From NCBI RefSeq assembly GCF_023897015.1, contig NZ_JAMHFY010000002.1, forward strand, positions 1 through 64,000: 64,000 nucleotides of DNA. The letters run 5' to 3'. A program made the translations under genes and the position numbers. Under the pieces are notes generated by a model. It was not told the origin of the DNA and did not search any database. It saw only the letters and a program-made list of their open reading frames with translations. Positions 1 to 8,074 of this stretch are shown in pieces. The stretch's first letter is position 1; every line of letters starts with the position of its first letter. This DNA comes from Desulfosporosinus nitroreducens. Lineage in GTDB: Bacteria > Bacillota > Desulfitobacteriia > Desulfitobacteriales > Desulfitobacteriaceae.

Positions 1-141
1 AGTATCAGAACTAGGAGCTATGTTGGAATTCCAGCTTATGAATTCTTAAGATTTTCTTATCTCGGTATCTGGAGTTTCACTGTGACATACATGTTCTTTG
101 CGACACTACTGCATCTTAATAGTTGTAAAAAAACATATTAA
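1..141 (+). CDS. C-terminal end of an unidentified membrane protein (partial)
   Basis: An open frame enters from the left edge and ends at a TAA at 139-141, giving 46 residues. The stretch is hydrophobic and aromatic (motif FRFSYLGIWSFTVTYMFF is visible in part) and ends in a short basic tail, which suits the last transmembrane helix of a membrane protein. The start lies outside the window, so the family cannot be named. It is followed by a 90-bp gap and the VanZ-like gene on the same strand, so the two could be co-transcribed. Confidence 0.45.
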   Translation, partial: SIRTRSYVGIPAYEFLRFSYLGIWSFTVTYMFFATLLHLNSCKKTY

Positions 142-233
142 GGAGGAAATCACCATATCTTAAGGTTTAATTAAGACATTGCCTTTTTAAATATCCTACA
201 ATAAGCAAGTTAATTACAACGGAGGTGAATTTA

Positions 234-956
234 GTGATCATTACGATTTTAATATTTATTTTAGTGTCGATTACATGCTTTATTAGTACTTTGCCATTCT
301 TGATTCCATACCAGATACTACTGACCTCTCAAAGCAAAAAGATTGACTATAAACTGTCAATTGAACATATTGTAATAGTATATATCTTTGTGTACTACTT
401 TACTGGTGTGCTAAGTTTTACTGGTATTCCTTCCATAAGGGACATTGTTCATAACAGCTTTGGAGTAATAACACCAAAGGGGTTGAATATTCCACTGGAT
501 GAGATCAATCTGATTCCTTTTTATTGGATTACAGAGGGTGTTCGCCCATACATTGAAAATATATTACTTTTTATACCTCTTGGATTTTTTCTTCCATTTA
601 TTTGGAAAAAGTATGAAGTGTTATGGAAAACAGCATTATCCGGTATTACATTCTCTCTTATAATAGAATTGAGTCAACTGTTCAATAGAAGAATAACGGA
701 TATTGATGATTTACTGATGAATACTCTCGGAGCGTTAATCGGATGGGTAATTTTTAGGCTGCTGAAAGAACATTTATCAAAATTACGGGACAAGGTTTCT
801 GTCCAAAGTACCAATACCGAAAAAATTCCCTTACTCCTTCGTGAAGAGGCATGTTTTTATATGGTCAGCGCATTCTCCGGTATGTTCTTTGTGTATTACC
901 CATTTTTAAAATCTTTAAACTTTGTGTATTATCCATTCTTAAGATCTTTATTTTAA
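234..956 (+). CDS. VanZ-family membrane protein
   Basis: About 240 residues with several hydrophobic helices and the VanZ signature blocks: NLIPF, then ENILLFIPLGFFLPF, then IELSQLF, then DIDDLLMNTLGALIGW. VanZ proteins are integral membrane proteins; the founding member gives low-level teicoplanin resistance, most others are uncharacterised. I place the start at the GTG at 234 because GGAGGTG at 221-227 is an ideal ribosome binding site; an upstream GTG at 225 lies inside that site. The last 22 residues are an 11-residue unit repeated twice (FVYYPFLKSLN then FVYYPFLRSLF), which is not part of the VanZ fold and seems to be a recent small duplication. Confidence 0.85.
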   Translation: MIITILIFILVSITCFISTLPFLIPYQILLTSQSKKIDYKLSIEHIVIVYIFVYYFTGVLSFTGIPSIRDIVHNSFGVITPKGLNIPLDEINLIPFYWITEGVRPYIENILLFIPLGFFLPFIWKKYEVLWKTALSGITFSLIIELSQLFNRRITDIDDLLMNTLGALIGWVIFRLLKEHLSKLRDKVSVQSTNTEKIPLLLREEACFYMVSAFSGMFFVYYPFLKSLNFVYYPFLRSLF

Positions 957-961
957 TCTAC

Positions 962-1006
962 AAAAGGACAAGCTGTCTGACTTAAGCAGATAACTTGTCC
1001 TTTTCT
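962..1006 (+). terminator. Rho-independent terminator after the VanZ-like gene
   Basis: An 11-bp perfect stem (AAAAGGACAAG with CTTGTCCTTTT) encloses a second small stem, and the right arm ends in T residues. It begins six bases after the VanZ stop codon. Confidence 0.8.
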
Positions 1007-1049
1007 TGCTTTTGTGGAAGCACGAGAGTTAAAGACTGTCTTTTCTGTA

Positions 1050-1230
1050 TTACTTTGCACGAATACTGCCTCCATGCGCGTTTACGATTTCTTTGGCAAT
1101 AGCCAGTCCAAGCCCGGCACCGCCTGTATTGGTAGAACGGGATGTTCAAGCCGAAAAAATTTCTCAAATATCGTTTCCAGTTTTTCTCGTGGCAGAGTGA
1201 TTGATTTTTTAGCTGGGGGTTTGAAGGAGG
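1050..1230 (-). pseudogene. Remnant of a VanS-type sensor histidine kinase (ATPase end)
   Basis: Reading the minus strand gives ITLPREKLETIFEKFFRLEH in one frame and, after a shift of frame near 1135, RSTNTGGAGLGLAIAKEIV followed by NAHGGSIRAK and a stop at 1050. These are the F-box and G2-box of a HATPase_c domain in the order expected for VanS-like kinases. Nothing kinase-like is found upstream of about 1230, so only the last 55-60 codons remain, with one frameshift. The proximity to a VanZ-like gene suggests a former vancomycin-resistance-like or cell-envelope-stress locus, but that is inference. Confidence 0.7.
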
Positions 1231-1390
1231 GATGACAGGTTATAAAGGCATAAAATTCTCAAATGCTGTGAGTGAAAATGGTTGCCAAGGCCTAGTCAGG
1301 TTCAATTGTCAACCTTTTTTATTATGACTTGGGTGAGTTTATTCAGGACATTGAGCTTTCAACAAAGCCAATTAATCAGCGCTATCGCCA

Positions 1391-1434
1391 TGCCGGTCCC
1401 AGATTCGAATGCGCATTCGAATTTGGGACCGGCA
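1391..1434. repeat. 44-bp inverted repeat without loop
   Basis: Two 22-base arms (TGCCGGTCCCAGATTCGAATGC and its near-exact complement) meet at 1412/1413 with only one G-T wobble. There is no T tract after it, so it is not a standard terminator. It lies in the 330-bp non-coding stretch before the sigma-54 activator gene. The rest of 1235-1560 shows no gene I can support. Confidence 0.75.
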
Positions 1435-1561
1435 CTTTAGATAGGGGAGGGGTTCCGAGACTTGGTTTATATATTGAAATATTCATTCAGGTGGCTTTAG
1501 AGGAAATTAAGGAAATATATCGAATTTATTTTGCTAAGAGGTAAGTGTTTGAGGTGAAGGT

Positions 1562-3016
1562 ATGGAGAATAGGTTCAAAGAGTTCATTAATCAATATCCG
1601 TTCTTTTGTGACATGTTAGAAACCCTTGACTCAGCTGTCTACTTCTGTGATATTAATGGCCGTCTGCTTTATATCAATAAAGTGGCAGAACGACTGGATG
1701 GGTATACCAATGAAGAACTTTATGACCGTACTGTAGGAGAGGCCTATGGTTTAGATGAGAAAACCAGCCCGATGTTACTGGCACTAACTACGGAAAAACC
1801 TGTGGTGGATAAGGCTTTTCGCTATATTGTTAATGGTCGGGAGGTTTATCAGATATGTAATGCCCGTCCTCTTTTTTTTGAAAAGAAAAAAGTGGGGGCA
1901 TATACTATCCAAAAAGATGTGACTCAGTTAATGGAGGTTATAGAACAAAATATCAGTCTCCAAAAACAAGTATTTTTGCCAAATGAGGATGATCCAGAGG
2001 AATCACGCCAAGATATTGTTGGCCTAGACCGTCTCATCGGTGAGCATCCTCTTATCAAGGAATGCAAGGAAATGGCAATAAGGGCGGCGAGAAGCGACTC
2101 CCCAGTTCTTCTCACCGGGGAAACGGGTAGCGGCAAAGAACTCTTTGCGCGCTGCATCCATCGAAACAGTAACCGGAAAGATGGCACTTTTCTGGCAATA
2201 AATTGCGCAGCTATTCCGGAAACCTTGCTGGAGAGCATTCTTTTTGGTACTTCTAAGGGTATTTATACCGGGGCAGTGGAACGAAAAGGCCTTTTTGAAG
2301 AGGCTGAAGGAGGTACATTGTTTTTAGACGAAATCAATTCAATGCCTCTCTTTTCCCAGTCAAAACTGCTTCGGGTTTTGGAGGAAAAAGAAATTCAACA
2401 TCTTGGCAGTAAAGAGCGAATCAAGATCAATGTCCGTATTATCAGCAGCAGCAACGTTTTTCCAGAGGATGCAATCAGTAAAGAGCAGATTCGGGAAGAC
2501 CTTTTTTATCGTTTGGCCGTGGTGAATATTATGCTCCCTAGCTTGGCCAGTCGCAAAAGTGATATTCTTTTACTAACCAAACATTTTATCAAGTTGTTTA
2601 ATGAGAGCTTCCAAAAACATATCATGGGTCTCGATGAGGACGTTTTACGATTCTTTTTGGATTTCTCTTGGCCAGGTAATGTCCGCCAGTTGAAGCATTG
2701 TTTGGAAGCTGCAATGAACTTAGTTACCGATGACGATCTGAAAATCAAAATGAAGCATTTACCTGCTTACTTGCTTTCCGGAAATAATGTTACCACTGGT
2801 GGTTACCTCCAAAAAAAGTCGATTGATAAAAACAAACATCTTAAATATCCTGAGCCGGAAAGGACCGGCGTATTTTCAACAATTTTTCAGAAAGAAAAAG
2901 AAGAGATTATCCAGGCTTTGATGGAGAATAAAGGGAATGTTTCCAAAACCGCCAAACAATTAGGGATGCATCGTCAGTCTCTTATTTATAGAATTAAAAA
3001 ATTTAATATTACATAG
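1562..3016 (+). CDS. Sigma-54-dependent transcriptional activator (PAS, AAA+, Fis-type HTH)
   Basis: 484 residues. An N-terminal PAS domain (about residues 10-125) is followed by an AAA+ sigma-54 interaction domain: Walker A GETGSGKE at 186-193, Walker B GGTLFLDE at 250-257, and SWPGNVRQL at 369-377. A Fis-type helix-turn-helix closes the protein (about 450-484). The sigma-54 contact loop reads GIYTGA (233-238) where most family members have GAFTGA or GAYTGA. Architecture is RocR-like. The gene is directly upstream of, and parallel to, a strong -24/-12 promoter that starts the methyltransferase operon, so it most likely senses the quaternary amine or a breakdown product and switches that operon on. 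A promoter for the activator itself is not evident. Confidence 0.92.
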   Translation: MENRFKEFINQYPFFCDMLETLDSAVYFCDINGRLLYINKVAERLDGYTNEELYDRTVGEAYGLDEKTSPMLLALTTEKPVVDKAFRYIVNGREVYQICNARPLFFEKKKVGAYTIQKDVTQLMEVIEQNISLQKQVFLPNEDDPEESRQDIVGLDRLIGEHPLIKECKEMAIRAARSDSPVLLTGETGSGKELFARCIHRNSNRKDGTFLAINCAAIPETLLESILFGTSKGIYTGAVERKGLFEEAEGGTLFLDEINSMPLFSQSKLLRVLEEKEIQHLGSKERIKINVRIISSSNVFPEDAISKEQIREDLFYRLAVVNIMLPSLASRKSDILLLTKHFIKLFNESFQKHIMGLDEDVLRFFLDFSWPGNVRQLKHCLEAAMNLVTDDDLKIKMKHLPAYLLSGNNVTTGGYLQKKSIDKNKHLKYPEPERTGVFSTIFQKEKEEIIQALMENKGNVSKTAKQLGMHRQSLIYRIKKFNIT

Positions 3017-3057
3017 ATAGCAAAGTAGATTCTATGTTAATTACGAATTGCCTGTAC

Positions 3058-3092
3058 AAATAAGCCTGCCGCTTTGGTGGGCTTATTTTTCC
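3058..3092 (+). terminator. Terminator after the sigma-54 activator gene
   Basis: AATAAGCC pairs with GGCTTATT through an additional GCC/GGT stem, followed by TTTTT. It separates the activator transcript from the sigma-54 promoter downstream. Confidence 0.75.
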
Positions 3093-3152
3093 TTTTATGA
3101 GGATTTATTCCCTCTACCATTTCTTTAACAGAAAAGTCTATACAATTTTAAA

Positions 3153-3164
3153 CAATATTGTTGA
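3153..3164. promoter_or_regulatory. Candidate upstream activator site (AACAATATTGTT)
   Basis: A perfect 12-bp palindrome about 70 bp upstream of the -24 element, in an A/T-rich stretch. Its position is normal for an enhancer bound by a sigma-54 activator. Binding is inferred from position and symmetry only. Confidence 0.35.
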
Positions 3165-3234
3165 AATATAAACGATTCTAGTCAAAATATTTTGATTTAA
3201 GTAAATATCATGGCATAATTCATAATTTTTCTTA

Positions 3235-3249
3235 TGGCACGAATATTGC
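3235..3249 (+). promoter_or_regulatory. Sigma-54 (-24/-12) promoter of the methyltransferase operon
   Basis: TGGCACG-AATA-TTGC matches the sigma-54 consensus, with the invariant GG (3236-3237) and GC (3248-3249) separated by exactly ten bases. Transcription should begin about 12 bases after the GC, near 3261. This rules out an apparent GTG start at 3250 for the methyltransferase and supports the ATG at 3298. Confidence 0.9.
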
Positions 3250-3297
3250 GTGTATTTGAATGAGGCAGACACTAAAAAATTTAAGGAGGTTGCAGTC

Positions 3298-4710
3298 ATG
3301 CAAAGGTATCAGATTTTGTCACAAAATGAAATTGAACAAATTCATGAGACAAGCTTACGGATCATGGAAGAAGTGGGCGTGATTTTTAGTTACGCTCCCG
3401 CCCGGGAAATCCTGGCCAAAGGAGGGGCCAAGGTTGATGGACAAAGAGTATACTTTCCAAAAGCTATGGTAGAAAGAGAAATAAAAAAAGCCCCCTCATC
3501 CTTTACTCTTTACGCCAGGAACCCTGAAAAGAATGTTCTGATTAATACTCAGAAAACAGCCTATGTTGGTCCTTATGGTTCCCCCTTTGTCATGGATATG
3601 GACAACGGCCGCCGTTTTGCAAAGTTAAACGATTTCATTAACATCTGCAAACTCGAACACAAAATGGATAATATCGACATCATGAGCCACATTCCATGTG
3701 AGCCTCAAGACGTGGATGTAGAGGTTCGTAGTCTGGAGATGGTTTATCAGACACTGAAACACAGTGACAAACCTTTGATGGCCACTGTTTTAGGTTATGA
3801 GATGACAAAAAGGAATCTTGAAATGGCTGCAATCGTTTTTGGCGGCCTAGAGGTAATAAAGGAAAAACCCGTTGCAGTAGGCATTCCGTGTACCTTAACC
3901 CCTCTTAGCTACGATGACAAAATGGCAGGGGCCATTATTGCCTATGCCCAATACCGGCAGCCCCAGTTAGTGAACTCACTCTGCATCGCCGGTGCAACGA
4001 CTCCTGTCACTATCGCCGGTACTGTAGCCCTCCAGAATGCAGAAGTTCTCGCAGGTATAGTTCTTGCCCAGTTGGTCAGTGAAGGAACTCCTATTATTTA
4101 TTCCGCATCCTCTTCCAATGCCGAAATGAGCAATGGTTCTCTCGCAATTGGCACTCCGGAAGATGCGGTATTTTCACTAATCAATGGTCAGTTAGCCAAA
4201 TTCTATAATCTTCCTTGCCGGATCAGCGGTGCTCTTTCCGACAGCAAATGTGCGGATGCCCAGGCGGCTTACGAATCTATGCTGACATTGAGCATGGCCC
4301 AAATGGCCGGCGGCAATTTCATTCTTCACAGTGCTGGTATCATTGACACCTATAACACGGTTTCGCTGGAAAAAATGATGTTTGACGATGAAATTATTGG
4401 TATGATTCGTCGTATTAATCAGGGCGTTGTCGTCAATGAAGAAACCCTGGCCTACGATGTCATCAAGGAGGTCGGTCCTCAGGGCCAGTTCCTCACCCAT
4501 GTGCATACATTCACCCATTTCCGCAACGAATTCTACCGTCCAACCCTGAGCGATCGCAATAACCCCACCCAGTGGGAAGCGGAAGGTTCTCTTACTGCAG
4601 AAAAGAGAGCCAATGCCCGATGGAAGAAACTACTTGATGAATACGTAGAACCTGTTCTGGACAAAGATGTTGATGCCGCCTTAAAAAAATTTAAAGAAAA
4701 AAGGATCTGA
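3298..4710 (+). CDS. MttB-superfamily quaternary amine:corrinoid methyltransferase (non-pyrrolysine)
   Basis: 470 residues of the trimethylamine methyltransferase (COG5598) superfamily. It would demethylate a quaternary amine and pass the methyl group to a cognate corrinoid protein in the cytoplasm. No in-frame amber codon interrupts it, so it is of the non-pyrrolysine type, whose characterised members include MtgB of Desulfitobacterium hafniense (glycine betaine) and relatives acting on proline betaine, carnitine or gamma-butyrobetaine. The start is the ATG at 3298, six bases after an AAGGAGG at 3283-3289. BCCT betaine carriers, a corrinoid protein and a corrinoid:folate methyltransferase follow in the same direction, which supports betaine-type use. 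The exact substrate cannot be read from the sequence. Confidence 0.9.
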   Translation: MQRYQILSQNEIEQIHETSLRIMEEVGVIFSYAPAREILAKGGAKVDGQRVYFPKAMVEREIKKAPSSFTLYARNPEKNVLINTQKTAYVGPYGSPFVMDMDNGRRFAKLNDFINICKLEHKMDNIDIMSHIPCEPQDVDVEVRSLEMVYQTLKHSDKPLMATVLGYEMTKRNLEMAAIVFGGLEVIKEKPVAVGIPCTLTPLSYDDKMAGAIIAYAQYRQPQLVNSLCIAGATTPVTIAGTVALQNAEVLAGIVLAQLVSEGTPIIYSASSSNAEMSNGSLAIGTPEDAVFSLINGQLAKFYNLPCRISGALSDSKCADAQAAYESMLTLSMAQMAGGNFILHSAGIIDTYNTVSLEKMMFDDEIIGMIRRINQGVVVNEETLAYDVIKEVGPQGQFLTHVHTFTHFRNEFYRPTLSDRNNPTQWEAEGSLTAEKRANARWKKLLDEYVEPVLDKDVDAALKKFKEKRI

Positions 4711-4727
4711 ACAGAGGGAGCAAAAAT

Positions 4728-6236
4728 ATGAAAGATAAAGCTAATAATCAAGCCAAAATTGACCACATGTTGTTTTGGCCCCCACTGCTGGTGATTGTCT
4801 TACTTTGTGCTTTTATAGTTTTAAATCCGGAAAGCGGTAATAATGTTGTCAACAGCGTATTTGCAGTGGTAACCGGGAAGCTTGGCTGGACCTATGAGAT
4901 ATTTGTATTGGCTAACATCGGGCTAATCCTTTACTTCATTTTCGGCAAATATGCCAAAAAGAGATTTGGAGATGAAAAGCCGGAATTCAGCACCTTGACC
5001 TGGCTGGGAATGCTCTTCACGGCAGGTACCACCGGCACCATCTTTTTTTGGGCCACCATCGAATTCTATTACTTTCTCTCCGGACCACCGTTTGGGCTTG
5101 AGCCCTTTTCCCCCGAAGCCTGGGATTGGTCCATGGCTTACAGTCTCTTTAACTGGGGAATAGGCGGATATGGACTTTATGTAGCAATTGGGGTTGTTTT
5201 TGGCTATTTTTTCTTTGTTCAGAAGAAAGAGGTTTTTCGTCCAAGTACGGCCTGCGAAACATTCTTAGGTAAACACGCCAGCGGAGCTGTTGGTAAGGTC
5301 ATTGATATCTTCTATATGATTGGAGTGATAGCAGGGGTAAGTACCTCAATCGGCTTAGGAACTCCTATCATAAGTGAACTAATTACCAAGATGTCCGGCA
5401 TTCAGCATACCCTGGGCTTGGATGCGGCCATTATCATTATCTGGACGATCATTTTTACAGTATCTGTTTATTCAGGTTTGGAAAAGGGTATTGCTTTTCT
5501 TAGTAATGTACGGGTTTATTTGGGGTATGGCTTGTTGATTTTTATTATTCTTGTTGGTCCAACCACGTTTATGTTAAACAATTTTTTTGATGCTCTAGGC
5601 ATTTCTCTGAATAGTTTTATGCGGATGAGTCTGTATACTGATGCACATCTGCAGACCGGCTTCCCCCAAGGTTGGACAATTTTCTTCTATGCCTGGTTTA
5701 TGTCCTTTGCACTCAGTACAGGCATGTATCTGGCGCGCATATCCAAAGGACGCACAGTTCGTGAATTTGCATTGGGAGCTACATTTTCCGGAGTATTAAG
5801 TGCCTATCTGTATTTTGCTGTTCTAGGCAACTACAGTATTCAAGTCTTTAATGAGAAGGTTATCGACGTAACACAAATCTTTAACGACTATGGAGCCCAA
5901 AGGGCTGTCGTTGAAATCTGGAATACTCTGCCCTTGAGTATGATTATCCTGCCAATTTTCATGATTCTGATTTTTATCTCCACGGCTAACGTTATTAATA
6001 GTGTGGCCTATACCTTGGCGATGGTTTCGTCAAAAGAACTGAAAAGTGGAGAAGAGCCAGGTAAATTGAGTAGGATAGTTTGGGCAGTTATTCTTGGCTG
6101 TCTAAGCCTTACACTTATGTTTTTGGGTGGTCTTAAACCACTGCAGACATCGGCTACTGCCGGATCGTTCCCTACAATGATCATTATGGGCCTAATATTC
6201 TATGGATTCTTGAAAGAACCCAATCAATGGGATTAA
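4728..6236 (+). CDS. BCCT-family transporter, atypical CaiT-like type
   Basis: 502 residues, about twelve transmembrane helices, with the BCCT landmark ARISKGRTVREF in the middle. The glycine stretch of helix 3 reads GTTGTIFFWATIEF in place of the GMGIGLVFWGVAEP of sodium-coupled family members, and the tryptophan box before ARISKGR reads FFYAWFMSFAL, so several substrate-box tryptophans are missing. These departures resemble sodium-independent exchangers such as CaiT more than BetP. A plausible role is exchange of a quaternary amine for its demethylated product. ATG at 4728 follows GAGGGAG. The gene starts 17 bases after the methyltransferase gene. Confidence 0.85.
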   Translation: MKDKANNQAKIDHMLFWPPLLVIVLLCAFIVLNPESGNNVVNSVFAVVTGKLGWTYEIFVLANIGLILYFIFGKYAKKRFGDEKPEFSTLTWLGMLFTAGTTGTIFFWATIEFYYFLSGPPFGLEPFSPEAWDWSMAYSLFNWGIGGYGLYVAIGVVFGYFFFVQKKEVFRPSTACETFLGKHASGAVGKVIDIFYMIGVIAGVSTSIGLGTPIISELITKMSGIQHTLGLDAAIIIIWTIIFTVSVYSGLEKGIAFLSNVRVYLGYGLLIFIILVGPTTFMLNNFFDALGISLNSFMRMSLYTDAHLQTGFPQGWTIFFYAWFMSFALSTGMYLARISKGRTVREFALGATFSGVLSAYLYFAVLGNYSIQVFNEKVIDVTQIFNDYGAQRAVVEIWNTLPLSMIILPIFMILIFISTANVINSVAYTLAMVSSKELKSGEEPGKLSRIVWAVILGCLSLTLMFLGGLKPLQTSATAGSFPTMIIMGLIFYGFLKEPNQWD

Positions 6237-6347
6237 ATGATTTTTTAAGTCCTGGGATGAAAATCTGAGGGAATGATCAGAAGATGTCGATGATTTGAAG
6301 AATAAAAGGGACATTTTAATATTAACAGAAATAGGGAGGAAATAATA

Positions 6348-6978
6348 ATGAGCGATTTCACTAAGTTAGCAGATGCTGTTTTCCGAGGAGACTTTGGCAG
6401 TTCAGGGCAAATTACAAAGGAACTTATCGATAATGGTACGGAACCTTTAGCAATCATCAACCAAGGCTTAATCGCAGGTATGGATATAGTAGCACCTAAG
6501 TTTAAAGCCGGGGAAATGTTTGTGCCGGAAGTAATGATGGCTGCCAGAGCCATGGCTGCGGGAATGGAATTACTGAAACCTTTGATTAATGATGTGGATA
6601 TTCCTTCTAGGAACTGTAATAATTGGAACTGTGGCAGGGGATCTCCACGACATTGGTAAAAACTTAGTAGCCATGATCTTAGAAAGCGGCGGCTTCAAGG
6701 TAATCGATTTAGGTGTCGATGTCTCGGTAGAAAAATTTGTTGAGGCAGCAAGGCAGTATAATCCACAAGTCATTGGTATGTCAGCTCTTCTAACGACAAC
6801 CATGCTTGCCATGAAGGATACGATTGATGCCCTTACGGAAGCAGGTTTACGCCAGAATTTAAAAGTTATTGTGGGTGGAGCTCCTTTATCCCAAGAATTT
6901 TCCAACCAAATTGGTGCGGACGGTTATGCGTCGGATGCTATGACTGCCAAGGAACTATGCGAGAAACTTGTGGTTTAG
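6348..6978 (+). pseudogene. Corrinoid (cobalamin-binding) methyl carrier protein, frameshifted
   Basis: Two overlapping frames together make one MtgC/MttC-like protein of about 210 residues. The first (from ATG 6348, after GGGAGG) holds the helical cap domain up to about residue 85; the second holds the Rossmann domain with the cobalamin-ligand motif GDLHDIGKNLV and SALLTTTM. The junction lies around 6606-6612, within ATTCCTTCTAGGAACT; the frame moves by +1 (one base gained or two lost). No ribosome binding site supports separate translation of the second part. As read, the lower axial histidine would not be translated, so the demethylation pathway would be broken unless the ribosome shifts or the sequence is in error. 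It sits between the carrier gene and the folate methyltransferase gene as expected for the carrier protein. Confidence 0.85.
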
Positions 6979-6991
6979 CCTGTATGAATAC

Positions 6992-7024
6992 GGTTCAGGT
7001 AGTAATATAACTGCCTGAACCCTT
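6992..7024 (+). terminator. Intercistronic hairpin, possible terminator or attenuator
   Basis: GGTTCAGGTAGT and ACTGCCTGAACC form a 12-bp stem with one wobble and a six-base loop, followed by the weak tract CTTTCCTT. It could lower expression of the genes beyond the corrinoid protein. Confidence 0.55.
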
Positions 7025-7073
7025 TCCTTAGATTTGCTGTCAAGAACAAAAATATTAGAAAGTGGGTTAAGAG

Positions 7074-7874
7074 ATGTTAATTATAGGAGAACTTATCAAT
7101 ACGAGCAGAAAAGCCATTAAAGAAGCAGTAGCAACCAAAGATGCCAATTATATTCAACAAGTGGCTAGAGAACAGTTGGAAGCTGGAGCAAATTATATTG
7201 ATGTCAACTGTGGAACCATGGTTAACAACGAGGTTGAGATCATGGAATGGCTGGTTAATACTGTACAGGAAGCGGTTGAGGCGCCGCTCAGTATTGACAG
7301 CCCGGATCCCAAAGTCATTGAGGCCGGTTTAAGACTTGTTAAATATGGCCAACCCATGATTAATTCCATTTCTGATGAGAAGGAACGTTTTGACAGCATC
7401 TTACCGTTAGTCGTTAAATACAATGCTAAAATTGTGGCATTATGCATGGATGATACCGGAATGCCGGAAACCGGCGAGGATCGTGTACGTGTTGCCAAAA
7501 GCCTTTATCAAAAACTTACTGCAGCTGGTGTTTCTGACGAAAACATTTACTTTGACCCCCTGGTTAAGCCAGTTAGTGCTGTAGAAAAAGCGGGTGTTGA
7601 AGTATTAGAGTCCATAAAATTAATCAAAACATTATACCCTAATGTACATTTTACCTGTGGCCTCAGTAATGTTTCGTATGGGCTACCAAACCGCAAGGTG
7701 TTGAACAGGCTATTCGTTGTACAGACCATGACAATGGGGATGGATGGCTATATACTGAACCCAACTGATAAAGAGATGATGGGAGTAATCTATGCTTCAC
7801 AGGCATTATTAGGCCAAGATTCTTATTGTATGAACTATTTAGCCGCTCATCGTAAAGGCTTATATGAAATTTAA
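7074..7874 (+). CDS. Methylcorrinoid:tetrahydrofolate methyltransferase (MtgA/MtvA-like)
   Basis: 266 residues of the pterin-binding TIM-barrel family. It opens with MLIIGELINTSRK, contains the ANYIDVNCG block (about 39-47), the SIDSPDP block (about 74-80) and the conserved GLSNVSYGLPNRKVLNR stretch near residue 198. Such proteins take the methyl group from the methylated corrinoid protein and give methyl-tetrahydrofolate, feeding the Wood-Ljungdahl or energy pathways. Direct position behind the corrinoid protein supports this role. The ATG at 7074 has only a weak purine-rich site in front (GTGGG/AAGAG). Confidence 0.88.
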   Translation: MLIIGELINTSRKAIKEAVATKDANYIQQVAREQLEAGANYIDVNCGTMVNNEVEIMEWLVNTVQEAVEAPLSIDSPDPKVIEAGLRLVKYGQPMINSISDEKERFDSILPLVVKYNAKIVALCMDDTGMPETGEDRVRVAKSLYQKLTAAGVSDENIYFDPLVKPVSAVEKAGVEVLESIKLIKTLYPNVHFTCGLSNVSYGLPNRKVLNRLFVVQTMTMGMDGYILNPTDKEMMGVIYASQALLGQDSYCMNYLAAHRKGLYEI

Positions 7875-7910
7875 CAAGTAAGTCTTAAGCAAATCATGGA
7901 GTAATTACCC

Positions 7911-8060
7911 ATGAAGTCAATCTCCGGTATTTGGTTTCCCAACGATAAATACGAGAATTGTATGTTATGTTCAAAGAAATGTCCCAACAGAAAAGCTGTA
8001 TATGATCCGGAAATGTATGATAGCATCTTCCTGCGCCCAACAGAAAAGCCAAGATTGTAG
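7911..8060 (+). CDS. Small cysteine-containing protein in the demethylation operon (49 aa)
   Basis: A 49-residue frame with three cysteines spaced C-x2-C-x3-C-P (Cys17, Cys20, Cys24; NCMLCSKKCPN), the start of a ferredoxin-like or zinc-finger motif but lacking the fourth ligand. It sits between the folate methyltransferase and the second BCCT gene, same strand, with TGGAG about 12 bases before the ATG. I do not recognise the family. If real it could bind a metal or Fe-S centre as a dimer. Alternatively it is the tail of a lost larger gene. Confidence 0.45.
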   Translation: MKSISGIWFPNDKYENCMLCSKKCPNRKAVYDPEMYDSIFLRPTEKPRL

Positions 8061-8074
8061 AATGGGGGGTGTCT

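Noticed and set aside
1329-1544. 71-residue open frame
   Set aside because: It runs through the 44-bp inverted repeat and shows no homology, start signal or protein-like composition.
3250-3297. GTG start at 3250 for the methyltransferase
   Set aside because: It lies in the -12 element of the sigma-54 promoter, upstream of the expected transcription start, and has no ribosome binding site.
3298-4710. Pyrrolysine (UAG) readthrough in the MttB-like gene
   Set aside because: The frame has no internal UAG; it is a complete non-pyrrolysine family member.
6600-6615. Programmed +1 frameshifting as the explanation for the split corrinoid gene
   Set aside because: The site has an AGG codon but no stimulatory stop codon or Shine-Dalgarno-like spacing as in prfB; kept only as one of three options in the findings.
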